A DNA stretch of 41,661 nucleotides from a virus. Each line of letters begins with the position of its first letter. Positions within the stretch are counted from its first letter, which is position 1. The stretch lies in the IMG/VR virus record IMGVR_UViG_3300024255_000056, positions 1 to 41,661 of that record; one strand, written 5' to 3'. Positions 9,060 through 17,038 of this stretch are shown here, piece after piece. The notes under the pieces are model-generated. The model was not told the DNA's origin, did no database searches, and saw nothing but the letters and a program-made list of their open reading frames with translations. Both the position numbers and the translations under genes were made by a program.

Positions 9060-9767
9060 TTAATTATTTCTTTCTGCACCTTGAGTACCTCTTTGTGCTT
9101 GATACATGTTCTCAATATCTCCTGCAATTAATGCTGCTGCTTCATCTAACATAATTTCTACTAAATCATCCTTAAATTCACAATTTACATTTGTTATACT
9201 TGTAGCACCCGTATATGGATTAACACACCCAGGAATCTGTATTAAAACAGGTTTTCTGTAGTATGTTAATACTGGATTAACAATATTAAAACTTGTATTT
9301 CTATATATTCTAATTCTGTTATTTAGCATTGTACAAAATGTTTCACCCCATTCAAAGTCAGGATTTTTCAATGGGTCTCTTAGCATTAAAGAAACATTTG
9401 CTTCTTCAGCTAAGTAGACTGTCATTGATCTTGGCTCTGGGCAACACTCATCTGTTGCATCAGTGGTAACTTTTTTAAACTCTAAATAAGTATCAACTGG
9501 AAAATTTGTAGCTTCAAAATATGTATCTGATACAGTTCCTGTTAAACTATATTCTATCAATAAAGGTTGTAGATCATCTATTCTTCTTTTAGATAGCTCA
9601 TCTCCTTCTTTATACATATTACCACCATGTAGATTTCTTCTACACCACTCAATTTGTGATTTATTAAATGCTTCAATAAATTGCCAACATTCAATATTAT
9701 CATAATCTTGACTATCTAATTTGTTTAGACGTTGTTTGATTTTGAGTAAGAGTGTATTATTTTCCAT
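9060..9767 (-). CDS. Head-tail adaptor or ring protein candidate
   Basis: A 235-aa protein lying two genes after the capsid and 64-aa genes, where tailed phages normally encode the adaptor that docks to the portal. The N terminus is helical (LLLKIKQRLNKLDSQDYD). A beta region holds LTYYRKPVLIQIPGC (about residues 165-179), and the C terminus is helical and acidic (CEFKDDLVEIMLDEAAALIA, then GDIEN). A helix-beta-helix layout with a C-terminal DEAA helix fits P22 gp4-like or crAss ring-protein adaptors, which I infer from layout rather than a proven match. It has seven Cys, including CC near residue 110. Confidence 0.5.
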   Translation of the reverse strand: MENNTLLLKIKQRLNKLDSQDYDNIECWQFIEAFNKSQIEWCRRNLHGGNMYKEGDELSKRRIDDLQPLLIEYSLTGTVSDTYFEATNFPVDTYLEFKKVTTDATDECCPEPRSMTVYLAEEANVSLMLRDPLKNPDFEWGETFCTMLNNRIRIYRNTSFNIVNPVLTYYRKPVLIQIPGCVNPYTGATSITNVNCEFKDDLVEIMLDEAAALIAGDIENMYQAQRGTQGAERNN

Positions 9768-9778
9768 TGTTTAATCTT

Positions 9779-10798
9779 TTAAGCATTCCAATATGGATCT
9801 ACTTTATCCATTAAGGATAAAAGAGATTCTTCATTTTTAGGATCTTTTAAAAACTCTAAACATTCAGCTGGTCTTTTACCTAATCTGATACCACTATCAA
9901 TTGGCTCAATCCATCCTCCTGCTTTTGTTGTTAAAAATCTATAATAAAGACCATCTTTAATTAATGCTCTAATTTTTAATTCTTCCATATCTAATTTAGA
10001 AACATCTAAAAACTGTTGAGCTGCTCTCTTTTTATTAGATTCAGATCCATGCCCATTAATATAATTATCCATATTTTCAAATAATATATCATTAGGAGTA
10101 GTCTTAGTGTATTGTACACTATCAGCATCTACTACTTTTGCTACATATAATAACTTAGTTGGATTTGAATCATATAAATTAGTAAGAGCTGTTATAGATC
10201 TATTTCTAATTTTTGTTACTTCAGTTCTTGTTGTTAAAGTTTCTTCAACAGTATCTAAATAAAATTTAGGACCATTTTGTGCAGATTTAGCTGCCTTTAA
10301 TGATTTAGCTACAATAGAAAATCCTCCTGCTCTAATTGCATGAAGTTTAATTCTATCATATGGATCAATTTCAGAATCTAAAAATACTGGTTCATTACCA
10401 CATCTTAGAGAAATCTTATCCCAAAATTTTGAGTTGTCAGGCTTCATAACAGTTAATTTATTCCAGAAGTCTTTATCTTCTACATCAACTTGATTTGCTG
10501 CTAATTCAGCTTCTAATTCAGAAACAACTTTTCTGATTTCTGCAATTTTTGCCTTCTTCTCTTTAGGAGGTAACATCTTTACATCAGGAGCAAACTCATT
10601 TAATCCTGTTACATATCTTTTTACCCCATTCATTTCTAAACATGCTAATGACTCTTCATGAAATACACCATCATGTAGAGACAACCCATATTGTTCTAAT
10701 CCCATATTTTCTTTCCCCGGATTAAAGTAAGGACGTATAGCAATAGTGCTATTCTTTTTCTTCTGTTGATACTTTTCAACAATTGTGTAATCTTCCAT
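9779..10798 (-). CDS. Conserved late protein downstream of the capsid gene, unknown function
   Basis: A 339-aa, highly charged, mixed alpha/beta protein with no signal peptide or membrane segment. A lysine-rich helix (PPKEKKAKIAEIRKVVSELE, about residues 77-96) looks coiled-coil. The C-terminal half contains GLYYRFLTTKAGGWIEP near residue 283. Its place between the small 64-aa protein and the adaptor candidate suggests a virion, cargo or head-completion role. The N terminus (KKNSTIAIRPYFNPGKENM) has no recognised motif. No named family. Confidence 0.5.
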   Translation of the reverse strand: MEDYTIVEKYQQKKKNSTIAIRPYFNPGKENMGLEQYGLSLHDGVFHEESLACLEMNGVKRYVTGLNEFAPDVKMLPPKEKKAKIAEIRKVVSELEAELAANQVDVEDKDFWNKLTVMKPDNSKFWDKISLRCGNEPVFLDSEIDPYDRIKLHAIRAGGFSIVAKSLKAAKSAQNGPKFYLDTVEETLTTRTEVTKIRNRSITALTNLYDSNPTKLLYVAKVVDADSVQYTKTTPNDILFENMDNYINGHGSESNKKRAAQQFLDVSKLDMEELKIRALIKDGLYYRFLTTKAGGWIEPIDSGIRLGKRPAECLEFLKDPKNEESLLSLMDKVDPYWNA

Positions 10799-10920
10799 TT
10801 GGTTTGTTTTAAAAATTAATAATTACTACTCTAGTCAAATAATGCACCGTAATGCACAATCTATTATTACTAATATTTCTAAAGCAAGCTTTTACACTTG
10901 CTAAAGTTTTTGACTATGTA

Positions 10921-11115
10921 TTAAACTACTACCATCAAAACACCTGCATTGTGATATATATCACCTTTAGCAAGTCCTGCAGCTTTAGCCGCAGCATCAT
11001 CAGCGTGATCTCTAGGGAGAACAAGCAATCCAAATGCTTTTGAAGAAAGTATTTTATCTACACTTGAGTTTGAAAACTCATATGTCTTATTACCTTTTTT
11101 AATGTCTAGTGCCAT
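10921..11115 (-). CDS. Small virion-type protein (ADDAAA..G..GDIY motif)
   Basis: A 64-aa protein directly after the capsid gene and its terminator. The C-terminal half, PRDHADDAAAKAAGLAKGDI followed by YHNAGVLMVVV, matches a short pattern I have seen at the ends of many small phage virion proteins: ADDAAAaaaGvavGxlYrtg..v.vr. The function of such proteins is not established; decoration, head fibre or tail-attached peptides are possible. The N-terminal half (GNKTYEFSNSSVDKILSSKA) is a mixed strand and helix. About 120 bases without a gene follow. Confidence 0.6.
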   Translation of the reverse strand: MALDIKKGNKTYEFSNSSVDKILSSKAFGLLVLPRDHADDAAAKAAGLAKGDIYHNAGVLMVVV

Positions 11116-11142
11116 GATTCTTTTTTTATAGGTTAAAAATAA

Positions 11143-11173
11143 AAAGGGAGGAGGTATTATCCACCTCCCCTTT
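11143..11173 (-). terminator. Intrinsic terminator after the major capsid gene
   Basis: An imperfect G/C-rich stem (leftward reading: GGGGAGGTGG paired with CCTCCTCCC, one bulge and one mismatch) is followed by TTTTTATTTTT. It sits 11 bases past the capsid stop codon and before the 64-aa gene. Confidence 0.75.
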
Positions 11174-11183
11174 AATTATAGTT

Positions 11184-12803
11184 CTAGAATGATCCTCCTG
11201 TAACAGGGTTTCTCATTACAATTTTAAGAACTTTGGTTGGATCCTTAACCCAAATAGCTGGCATTGTCTGAGTCATATAAACTCTGTATCCATTAAACTG
11301 ACCAGTAGATGCAAACCCTTGAGTTCTTCCCATGTAGTCCATAGTACCATTTTGGTAGAACCACTTAAGTTGATTATCCCAAGAAAGTTTCAACAAGTGA
11401 ATGTTGTCATTTCCTTCATCAGTTACATCAAAGATAATAAAGCTAAATGAACTTAATGGTCTTCCATCAATTAATGGATTCTCAATATCATTTGTGTTTA
11501 AGTTATCAAATGCTGGATTCAATACAAACTTAACGTTAGCTAAGAAAGGAATAGTAAAGCTTGTGTAAGCAAAACCATAATCTAAATCCATACCTGAACC
11601 TTTAACAGCTCCAATATCAGATGCGTTTTGAACTAAACCTGAACCATACACTTCATCAGCAATTGCTTTGTTGATTAGTTGCATACCTCCAATACCTGTT
11701 TGTACAACAAGTGATCTTTGTGGGTCTGGTCCTTTAAATTCAACTTTACCTTGGTAGAAGTTGTAAAGCTCAGACTTAAACATGTCAAGAGTAAATGATG
11801 ACTTGTTATATACTCTCTTGAAAGAGTTATCTAACTGTGACCATAAACCTACAGATAATCTAATATCATCCGGTCCATCTTGCTTAATTCTACCACCTTT
11901 ACCCCACATTAGGTAAGTTTCAATATCCGTAGCAATTTTAGATAAGTGAGCTGCTTCCATATTTGTAATGAAAGTTCTTGTAAGAGTTCCATTTTCAAAT
12001 GCTTCTCTAGCACCAGCTTTACCCATGTTTGCAACAAGCCCTTCAATACTAGGTACTGATGGATTGTTTGGATCTGTGTTGAAGTTTCTCCAGATTTCAG
12101 TAACAGGTACAGTACCATCAGCGTTTAATCCACCTTTGATCATTAAATCTGCTCTTGAAGAAATTGAATAGTGTACGTGTGCTTCTGCTCCTCCTACAAA
12201 GTTGTAGAACTCACGGAAACCAGAACCTGTTTCAATGTCAGAGAATCTTTCTCCGTACTCACCTCTTGCAGAACCTTTTCTGAAGAACTTTGTACCTTTA
12301 GCTAAATACTTGTTATCCAAGATAGCCGTGTTGTTGTTGTTAACTAATTGAACAGTGTAAACAAAACCGTCACCTGCAGGGATAATATCATCTGCTGTGA
12401 TGTAAAGTTCAAGTCCATTATACTTATCATAAGTAATAATGTCACCATGTCCAAAAGTTCTTTTGTTAATCTTGATCTTAAATAGAGTTCCATCTACACC
12501 TTTGCTATCATTAGCTGGTTCAATGTCTGCCACTATGTAAGGAAGATCTTGTGCAATAGGAGTTTGCCACTTGTACTCACCTCTAGCGTTATCCACCATG
12601 ATTGTATTCTTTCCACCAAAAGAAGCCATTTGATATAAAGGCATTTCTACCTTCTGGGTCATAGCCCATAAATCAATTGGTCCCATATCCATAGGCTCAG
12701 GGTTACCAAGCATCTGTGTAAGGTGATAAGAATCAACATGTGAACTAGCTTTGTAGCTTGTATCACGTAGGAAAATCCCATTATTTAAAACTGGAGTTGC
12801 CAT
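11184..12803 (-). CDS. Major capsid protein
   Basis: A 539-aa protein assigned by position and expression signals: it follows TerL, portal and an acidic coiled-coil scaffold, precedes the adaptor candidates, and ends in its own terminator. It has no signal peptide or membrane segment and a balanced globular composition. Notable segments are ILDNKYLAKGTKFFRKGSAR (near residue 160), with the basic and glycine content of an HK97 E-loop, and GRTQGFASTGQFNGYRVYMT near the C terminus. Codon choice is relatively rich in C-ending codons (aac, ttc), as often seen in highly expressed genes. The HK97 fold is inferred. It has no visible cleaved propeptide. Confidence 0.8.
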   Translation of the reverse strand: MATPVLNNGIFLRDTSYKASSHVDSYHLTQMLGNPEPMDMGPIDLWAMTQKVEMPLYQMASFGGKNTIMVDNARGEYKWQTPIAQDLPYIVADIEPANDSKGVDGTLFKIKINKRTFGHGDIITYDKYNGLELYITADDIIPAGDGFVYTVQLVNNNNTAILDNKYLAKGTKFFRKGSARGEYGERFSDIETGSGFREFYNFVGGAEAHVHYSISSRADLMIKGGLNADGTVPVTEIWRNFNTDPNNPSVPSIEGLVANMGKAGAREAFENGTLTRTFITNMEAAHLSKIATDIETYLMWGKGGRIKQDGPDDIRLSVGLWSQLDNSFKRVYNKSSFTLDMFKSELYNFYQGKVEFKGPDPQRSLVVQTGIGGMQLINKAIADEVYGSGLVQNASDIGAVKGSGMDLDYGFAYTSFTIPFLANVKFVLNPAFDNLNTNDIENPLIDGRPLSSFSFIIFDVTDEGNDNIHLLKLSWDNQLKWFYQNGTMDYMGRTQGFASTGQFNGYRVYMTQTMPAIWVKDPTKVLKIVMRNPVTGGSF

Positions 12804-12862
12804 AATTTTTGATTGTTTTTAGTTAATAATTAATTTTCAGTTTATATATTTAATTTACTTAA

Positions 12863-14158
12863 TTAAATTCGTTTAAATATGTTTGATGGTCTAGGTATTT
12901 TTCTTTTAGCAGATTTTCTTTTGCTTTCTTCTTCTGCTTGTGCTACACCTAATGATGATCCACCTATATTGCTTTGTTCACTTTTTAGTTTTCTAACTGT
13001 TTTCTCAACACTCTTCTGAGCTCCCTTATCCATTATTTTTGCTTTATATCCTGCTGGATCTTGTAGCAACCATAATGCTTCAGAAATTAAAGAATAGTTA
13101 GGTTCAACAAATTGATATTTTTCTAACAAGTGTCCTAAAAGATTTGTATTAGTTCCACTTACTGAAGGATAGTTAGGCTGTACTAAACCATTATATAACA
13201 TAGCTTGAGTCTTTCTATCTACCTTAATATCCCCTAGCTTACCTTCTTTTAATGTTTCATATACATTTTTCATGTAAGCTTGTGATGCATTCTCTTGTTG
13301 TTTCTTTTTTAATTCTTGCTCTTTTAGTTTTTGAGCAACAACTTTCTCTTGCATCTTATCTAATTTTGGTTTAAACTTATTTGCTTGAGTTTCAAGTTTA
13401 CCTAAGTCTTTCCAAATTTCTATTTCTTCTTGAATATCTTCTGCTGATCCATATCCGGTAGCACTTAAGTATTCAGTAATTATTCTTTCTTGTCCTGTTA
13501 CAGATTTAGCATCAATAGTTTTTGTTTCTTCTACTTGACCTAAAGTTGTAAATAAACCTTTTAAATCTTTACCACCATCAGCTACATACTTAGCAGCTAT
13601 TTGTAATTCTTGTGGTAAGCTTTGAAAAAATTGTTTAGGAGTTTCTCTTCTAACTTGATTAGCTTTTTCTTCTAAATTAGCTTGAATTAATTCTTCCCAA
13701 TCCTTAGCAGTATAGTCTTCTAATTCTTTATCATCATCAAAAGGAACAATTTTATCATCCTTAATTAATTTTGAGAATACATCAGATATACCACTAATTG
13801 ATTTTCTTCCTCTTGTTTCTTTTTTCTCATCTTCAAAGTCTGCATCTTCTTCATTGCTTGGATCAAATGAATCAAGAATGTCTTTTACATCTTCTTTTTC
13901 TTCAATCTCTCCTTCATTAGTTTCATCCTTAGTTTCATCCTTGTCCTCAACTTTAGCAGATATATCATCTACATCATCAATGTCTGGATCAGCAAAAGAC
14001 ATATCAGCCTTTTTGTTTAATCCAGAAAAAATACTTTTTGGAGTAGCCTTTACGTCTTGAATCATATCAGCACCACTTGGAGCGGCATTGAAGATCTCAT
14101 CTAAATTAACGTCTACTTGTTCTACTTTACTATTCACAGTCTGTGTTTCAGTTGCCAT
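12863..14158 (-). CDS. Capsid scaffolding protein
   Basis: A 431-aa protein between portal and capsid genes. The N-terminal third is strongly acidic, with Asp/Glu runs between about residues 58 and 115. The middle holds a long coiled coil rich in Lys, Glu and Gln (about residues 255-290, KLDKMQEKVVAQKLKEQELK). The C terminus is basic (EESKRKSAKRKIPRPSNIFK). This charge layout is typical of phage scaffolds, whose basic C-terminal helix-turn-helix binds the coat protein. No protease domain is visible here or nearby, so scaffold removal may not need a linked protease. The call rests on layout and composition. Confidence 0.75.
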   Translation of the reverse strand: MATETQTVNSKVEQVDVNLDEIFNAAPSGADMIQDVKATPKSIFSGLNKKADMSFADPDIDDVDDISAKVEDKDETKDETNEGEIEEKEDVKDILDSFDPSNEEDADFEDEKKETRGRKSISGISDVFSKLIKDDKIVPFDDDKELEDYTAKDWEELIQANLEEKANQVRRETPKQFFQSLPQELQIAAKYVADGGKDLKGLFTTLGQVEETKTIDAKSVTGQERIITEYLSATGYGSAEDIQEEIEIWKDLGKLETQANKFKPKLDKMQEKVVAQKLKEQELKKKQQENASQAYMKNVYETLKEGKLGDIKVDRKTQAMLYNGLVQPNYPSVSGTNTNLLGHLLEKYQFVEPNYSLISEALWLLQDPAGYKAKIMDKGAQKSVEKTVRKLKSEQSNIGGSSLGVAQAEEESKRKSAKRKIPRPSNIFKRI

Positions 14159-14287
14159 AATTATGTTGGTTTTAATAATTAATACTCTTTACATAAATAA
14201 TATACAGAAAGTTTTCTATACTATCATCATGATAAACTTAAAAAATTTTATTAAATATGAAAATAAATTGCAGTATATAGCTAACGC

Positions 14288-17038
14288 TTATTTATCCTTC
14301 TTTTTATTAGGTAAATCATACTTGTTTTTGTTTTCTTTTGCTATTTGAAGTTTAGTGTCAGCTATTTGTTTTGAAGCAGCTATTTTTTCTCTTTCAACTT
14401 GTAATCTACTACCTTCCATATTTTGCTTAGAAGCATTTTCTTCACGCTTCATATTCATTTGTTCTCTATATTGAGTAGTTTCTCTGATCTCTTTCATTGC
14501 ATCTTGATAATCAGATTGTTGATTCTGGTTTAGATCAACCATTGAACCATATCCAGCAGACCTAATCTCTGCCAGTAAAACATCATTCTGTCTATCTTTT
14601 TCATTTTCAGACATCTGAACTTGAAGTTTTTGTTGTTCTTCTTGAGCTTTAGCTTGCAATTGCTGTTCTTGCATTTGCTGTTGTTGCTGCATATCTTGTT
14701 GTCTTTGTTGTTGGATTCTAGTTTCAGAATCTTTAAGAATGTCAGATACTTCTGCAATTGAGTCAGCCTTAACAATATTACCAAGTTCATAAATACTTGC
14801 ACCAGTAGTATTATTAGTTAATGCCATTTGCTTTAAGTTCTCTAAGATAGCTCTGTGGTTAGTCTTAGTAGTTGCAAATACATTAAAGTCTCTAAGTAAT
14901 AGTTCAGTACCATTGATAGCAAAATTAACCTTCTCTGCCTCTGTAGAGATGTATTGAAGTCTTAAGCTAGGATTTGTACTGTGATAGTATTGAGATAGAT
15001 CAGTTCTCATTTGATGTACTCTTGGCATTAGATGATCAGAATGCTGTACAAAATACATTTCAGTTTGTGCATATGATTGTTGCATAGCCTGTACAACACC
15101 TGTTGCAGTTTGTGCTGATACTGGTCCTCCCAAACGTTGTGGGTTTATACCTATAGCATCAAAGCACTGTTGTTTAAAATAATTTGCCAATTGTATTCTT
15201 GACATTAATCTACTAGTTTGCTCCATGTTTAGAGTCTGGTAGTGATTGAAGTTGGTGGCATTCTCAGTATTAGTAATTGATGTATCTAAAGGTAACATTT
15301 GAAAATCCTTCATTGCTACCCATGCTTTAGCATAATTATTTTTACCCCAGTCTTCTCCCATAGAGTGACGTGGTAAAGCATTTTGATCAAACATGATTAC
15401 CGTTCCTAATTCATCTATCAGAATGTCTGCAATTTGGTTATTAACCATATTGTACCCAACTTGATAAGCTTTCATTAAATCAACTAATGAAGTAGATCTT
15501 GTGTTTCTATCAGAAAAAACTCTACCTTCAACAGGTAACTTGCAACCATACAGGCTAGTGTTTCCTTTAAATTGAAATGGTAGTCTACCAGGCTTCTTTC
15601 TATTTATACCTAAATAGATTGGGTTAATATTATCACCCATGCTAGATTGCCACATTGCTGGTAAATTTGGTCCAACTTTTACACCACCCCAAACTTCATT
15701 AATCCATATCCAGTCAATATGTTCTCCTTCTAATAAATTTTCTTTAGTCTTGCTTTTAAAGATTGACGTATCATATACTGCCTTCTTTGTAATCTTAAAT
15801 GTTTCATCAACAATTTCCTGAATAATCTCACCGTCTAATTCTACTTTAGTAAGATGACCTACTCTACGTTGTGTCTTCCAATAGATTGTTGCAACTCTCA
15901 TTAAGTTACCTTCACCCCACATAGATATATCTTCATTCTCATCTAAGATTTGACTTAGTATATCTCCTCCTCTTGCAGGATCATTATGGTAATTACTAGT
16001 AAATTGTCTATATGCTAAACCTGGTGAGTTTGTATTCCACTCATGAGATCTAGTTGCATCATAGTATGCTCCATCATTTTGATAACCATTCACTTGATAT
16101 TGTGCTGATCTAGCTGGATATATTTTTTGTAATGACTTAAGCTGTGCTTCATCCATCAAATATCCATATCTATCTATTACATCTGATACAGTCATTAAGT
16201 CTACTTTACCAGCATAATTAGAATCAGCAATATATCTTTGGTCTGGTGATTTTTGATAGAAAGTTAGTACTGGATTCCAAAGCTCTACATCATAGTCATC
16301 TTCCAACATTCTAAAATGCCAGAATTCTCTATCTGCAATAAGCATATCACGGAACCCTCTTTCTTCAAGTTCTTGCATTTTGAATCTTTCTTCATCTACT
16401 GCAAGTTGATGGGATGCCCACTCTTCTACCATACTTCTATAAGACTTACTAAAGAAGTCTTCTATTTCTGGTAATGTTTTTATTGATTCAGGATTTAATT
16501 GTTTCTGAGCTTCTTCTGATGCAGGATCCATACCCATCTTAATCATTCTCTGAACTAACTGTGCTTCAGCATCAGCTAATAATGATTCTTCAATCTGCAA
16601 TCTTTTTTGTTCTAACATCTCATTATAAGATGCATCATCTACAGCTCTAAACTGTACTTTAGAATATCTCTTTGCAAATTCACCAGTAAGTACATTTATT
16701 ACATTAGGTACAATTGGATAAAACTTTAACTCTAATGCTGAATCATTTTCTTGAGTTAATGTATCCATTAAATCCTTGTAGTCATTATCTGGCTCAACTA
16801 TATAATCAGACTTATCTATTACTCCTTTTGCTAATTTATAATTCTTTAATAGTCTTCTTGAGTTAACACGTAAGAACTCAATACCTTGAAGTTCTAGCCA
16901 ATCTAAATTCCATGCAGCCCAATCATCCGTTTTTTCTCTGAAAGGTAAAAACTGTGTTGGTTGTGTTAAGCTAGAGAATGTAGGCCCGCTTTCAGCTTTG
17001 GCACCATTCTTCATTTGCATTGCATTTAATACTCTCAT
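14288..17038 (-). CDS. Portal protein
   Basis: A 916-aa protein whose ATG immediately follows the TAG of terL (no bases between). It is longer than typical portals (about 500-750 aa) and in the size range of Crassvirales-like portals. The core contains FYPIVPNVINVLTGEFAKRY (about residues 107-126), a portal-like segment, then alternating helices and beta strands. The Gln-rich tract at about 772-810 (QQQRQQDMQQQQQMQEQQLQ) and the coiled coil after it probably form the extended barrel projecting into the capsid. It sits at the vertex as a dodecamer with TerL during packaging and the adaptor afterwards. Assignment rests on position, size and barrel architecture. Confidence 0.85.
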   Translation of the reverse strand: MRVLNAMQMKNGAKAESGPTFSSLTQPTQFLPFREKTDDWAAWNLDWLELQGIEFLRVNSRRLLKNYKLAKGVIDKSDYIVEPDNDYKDLMDTLTQENDSALELKFYPIVPNVINVLTGEFAKRYSKVQFRAVDDASYNEMLEQKRLQIEESLLADAEAQLVQRMIKMGMDPASEEAQKQLNPESIKTLPEIEDFFSKSYRSMVEEWASHQLAVDEERFKMQELEERGFRDMLIADREFWHFRMLEDDYDVELWNPVLTFYQKSPDQRYIADSNYAGKVDLMTVSDVIDRYGYLMDEAQLKSLQKIYPARSAQYQVNGYQNDGAYYDATRSHEWNTNSPGLAYRQFTSNYHNDPARGGDILSQILDENEDISMWGEGNLMRVATIYWKTQRRVGHLTKVELDGEIIQEIVDETFKITKKAVYDTSIFKSKTKENLLEGEHIDWIWINEVWGGVKVGPNLPAMWQSSMGDNINPIYLGINRKKPGRLPFQFKGNTSLYGCKLPVEGRVFSDRNTRSTSLVDLMKAYQVGYNMVNNQIADILIDELGTVIMFDQNALPRHSMGEDWGKNNYAKAWVAMKDFQMLPLDTSITNTENATNFNHYQTLNMEQTSRLMSRIQLANYFKQQCFDAIGINPQRLGGPVSAQTATGVVQAMQQSYAQTEMYFVQHSDHLMPRVHQMRTDLSQYYHSTNPSLRLQYISTEAEKVNFAINGTELLLRDFNVFATTKTNHRAILENLKQMALTNNTTGASIYELGNIVKADSIAEVSDILKDSETRIQQQRQQDMQQQQQMQEQQLQAKAQEEQQKLQVQMSENEKDRQNDVLLAEIRSAGYGSMVDLNQNQQSDYQDAMKEIRETTQYREQMNMKREENASKQNMEGSRLQVEREKIAASKQIADTKLQIAKENKNKYDLPNKKKDK

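Noticed and set aside
10883-10902. 6-bp hairpin AGCAAG/CTTGCT downstream of the 64-aa gene
   Set aside because: The stem is short and no T-run follows on the minus strand, so a terminator is not supported.
10852-11043. 63-codon rightward ORF over the 64-aa gene
   Set aside because: It runs antisense to a well-placed late gene and has a Cys/Phe/Ser-rich sequence with no pattern.
14530-14802. 90-codon ORF overlapping the Gln-rich part of the portal gene
   Set aside because: It is an alternative frame of the CAG/CAA-rich tract, with Lys/Asn/Leu runs and no other support.
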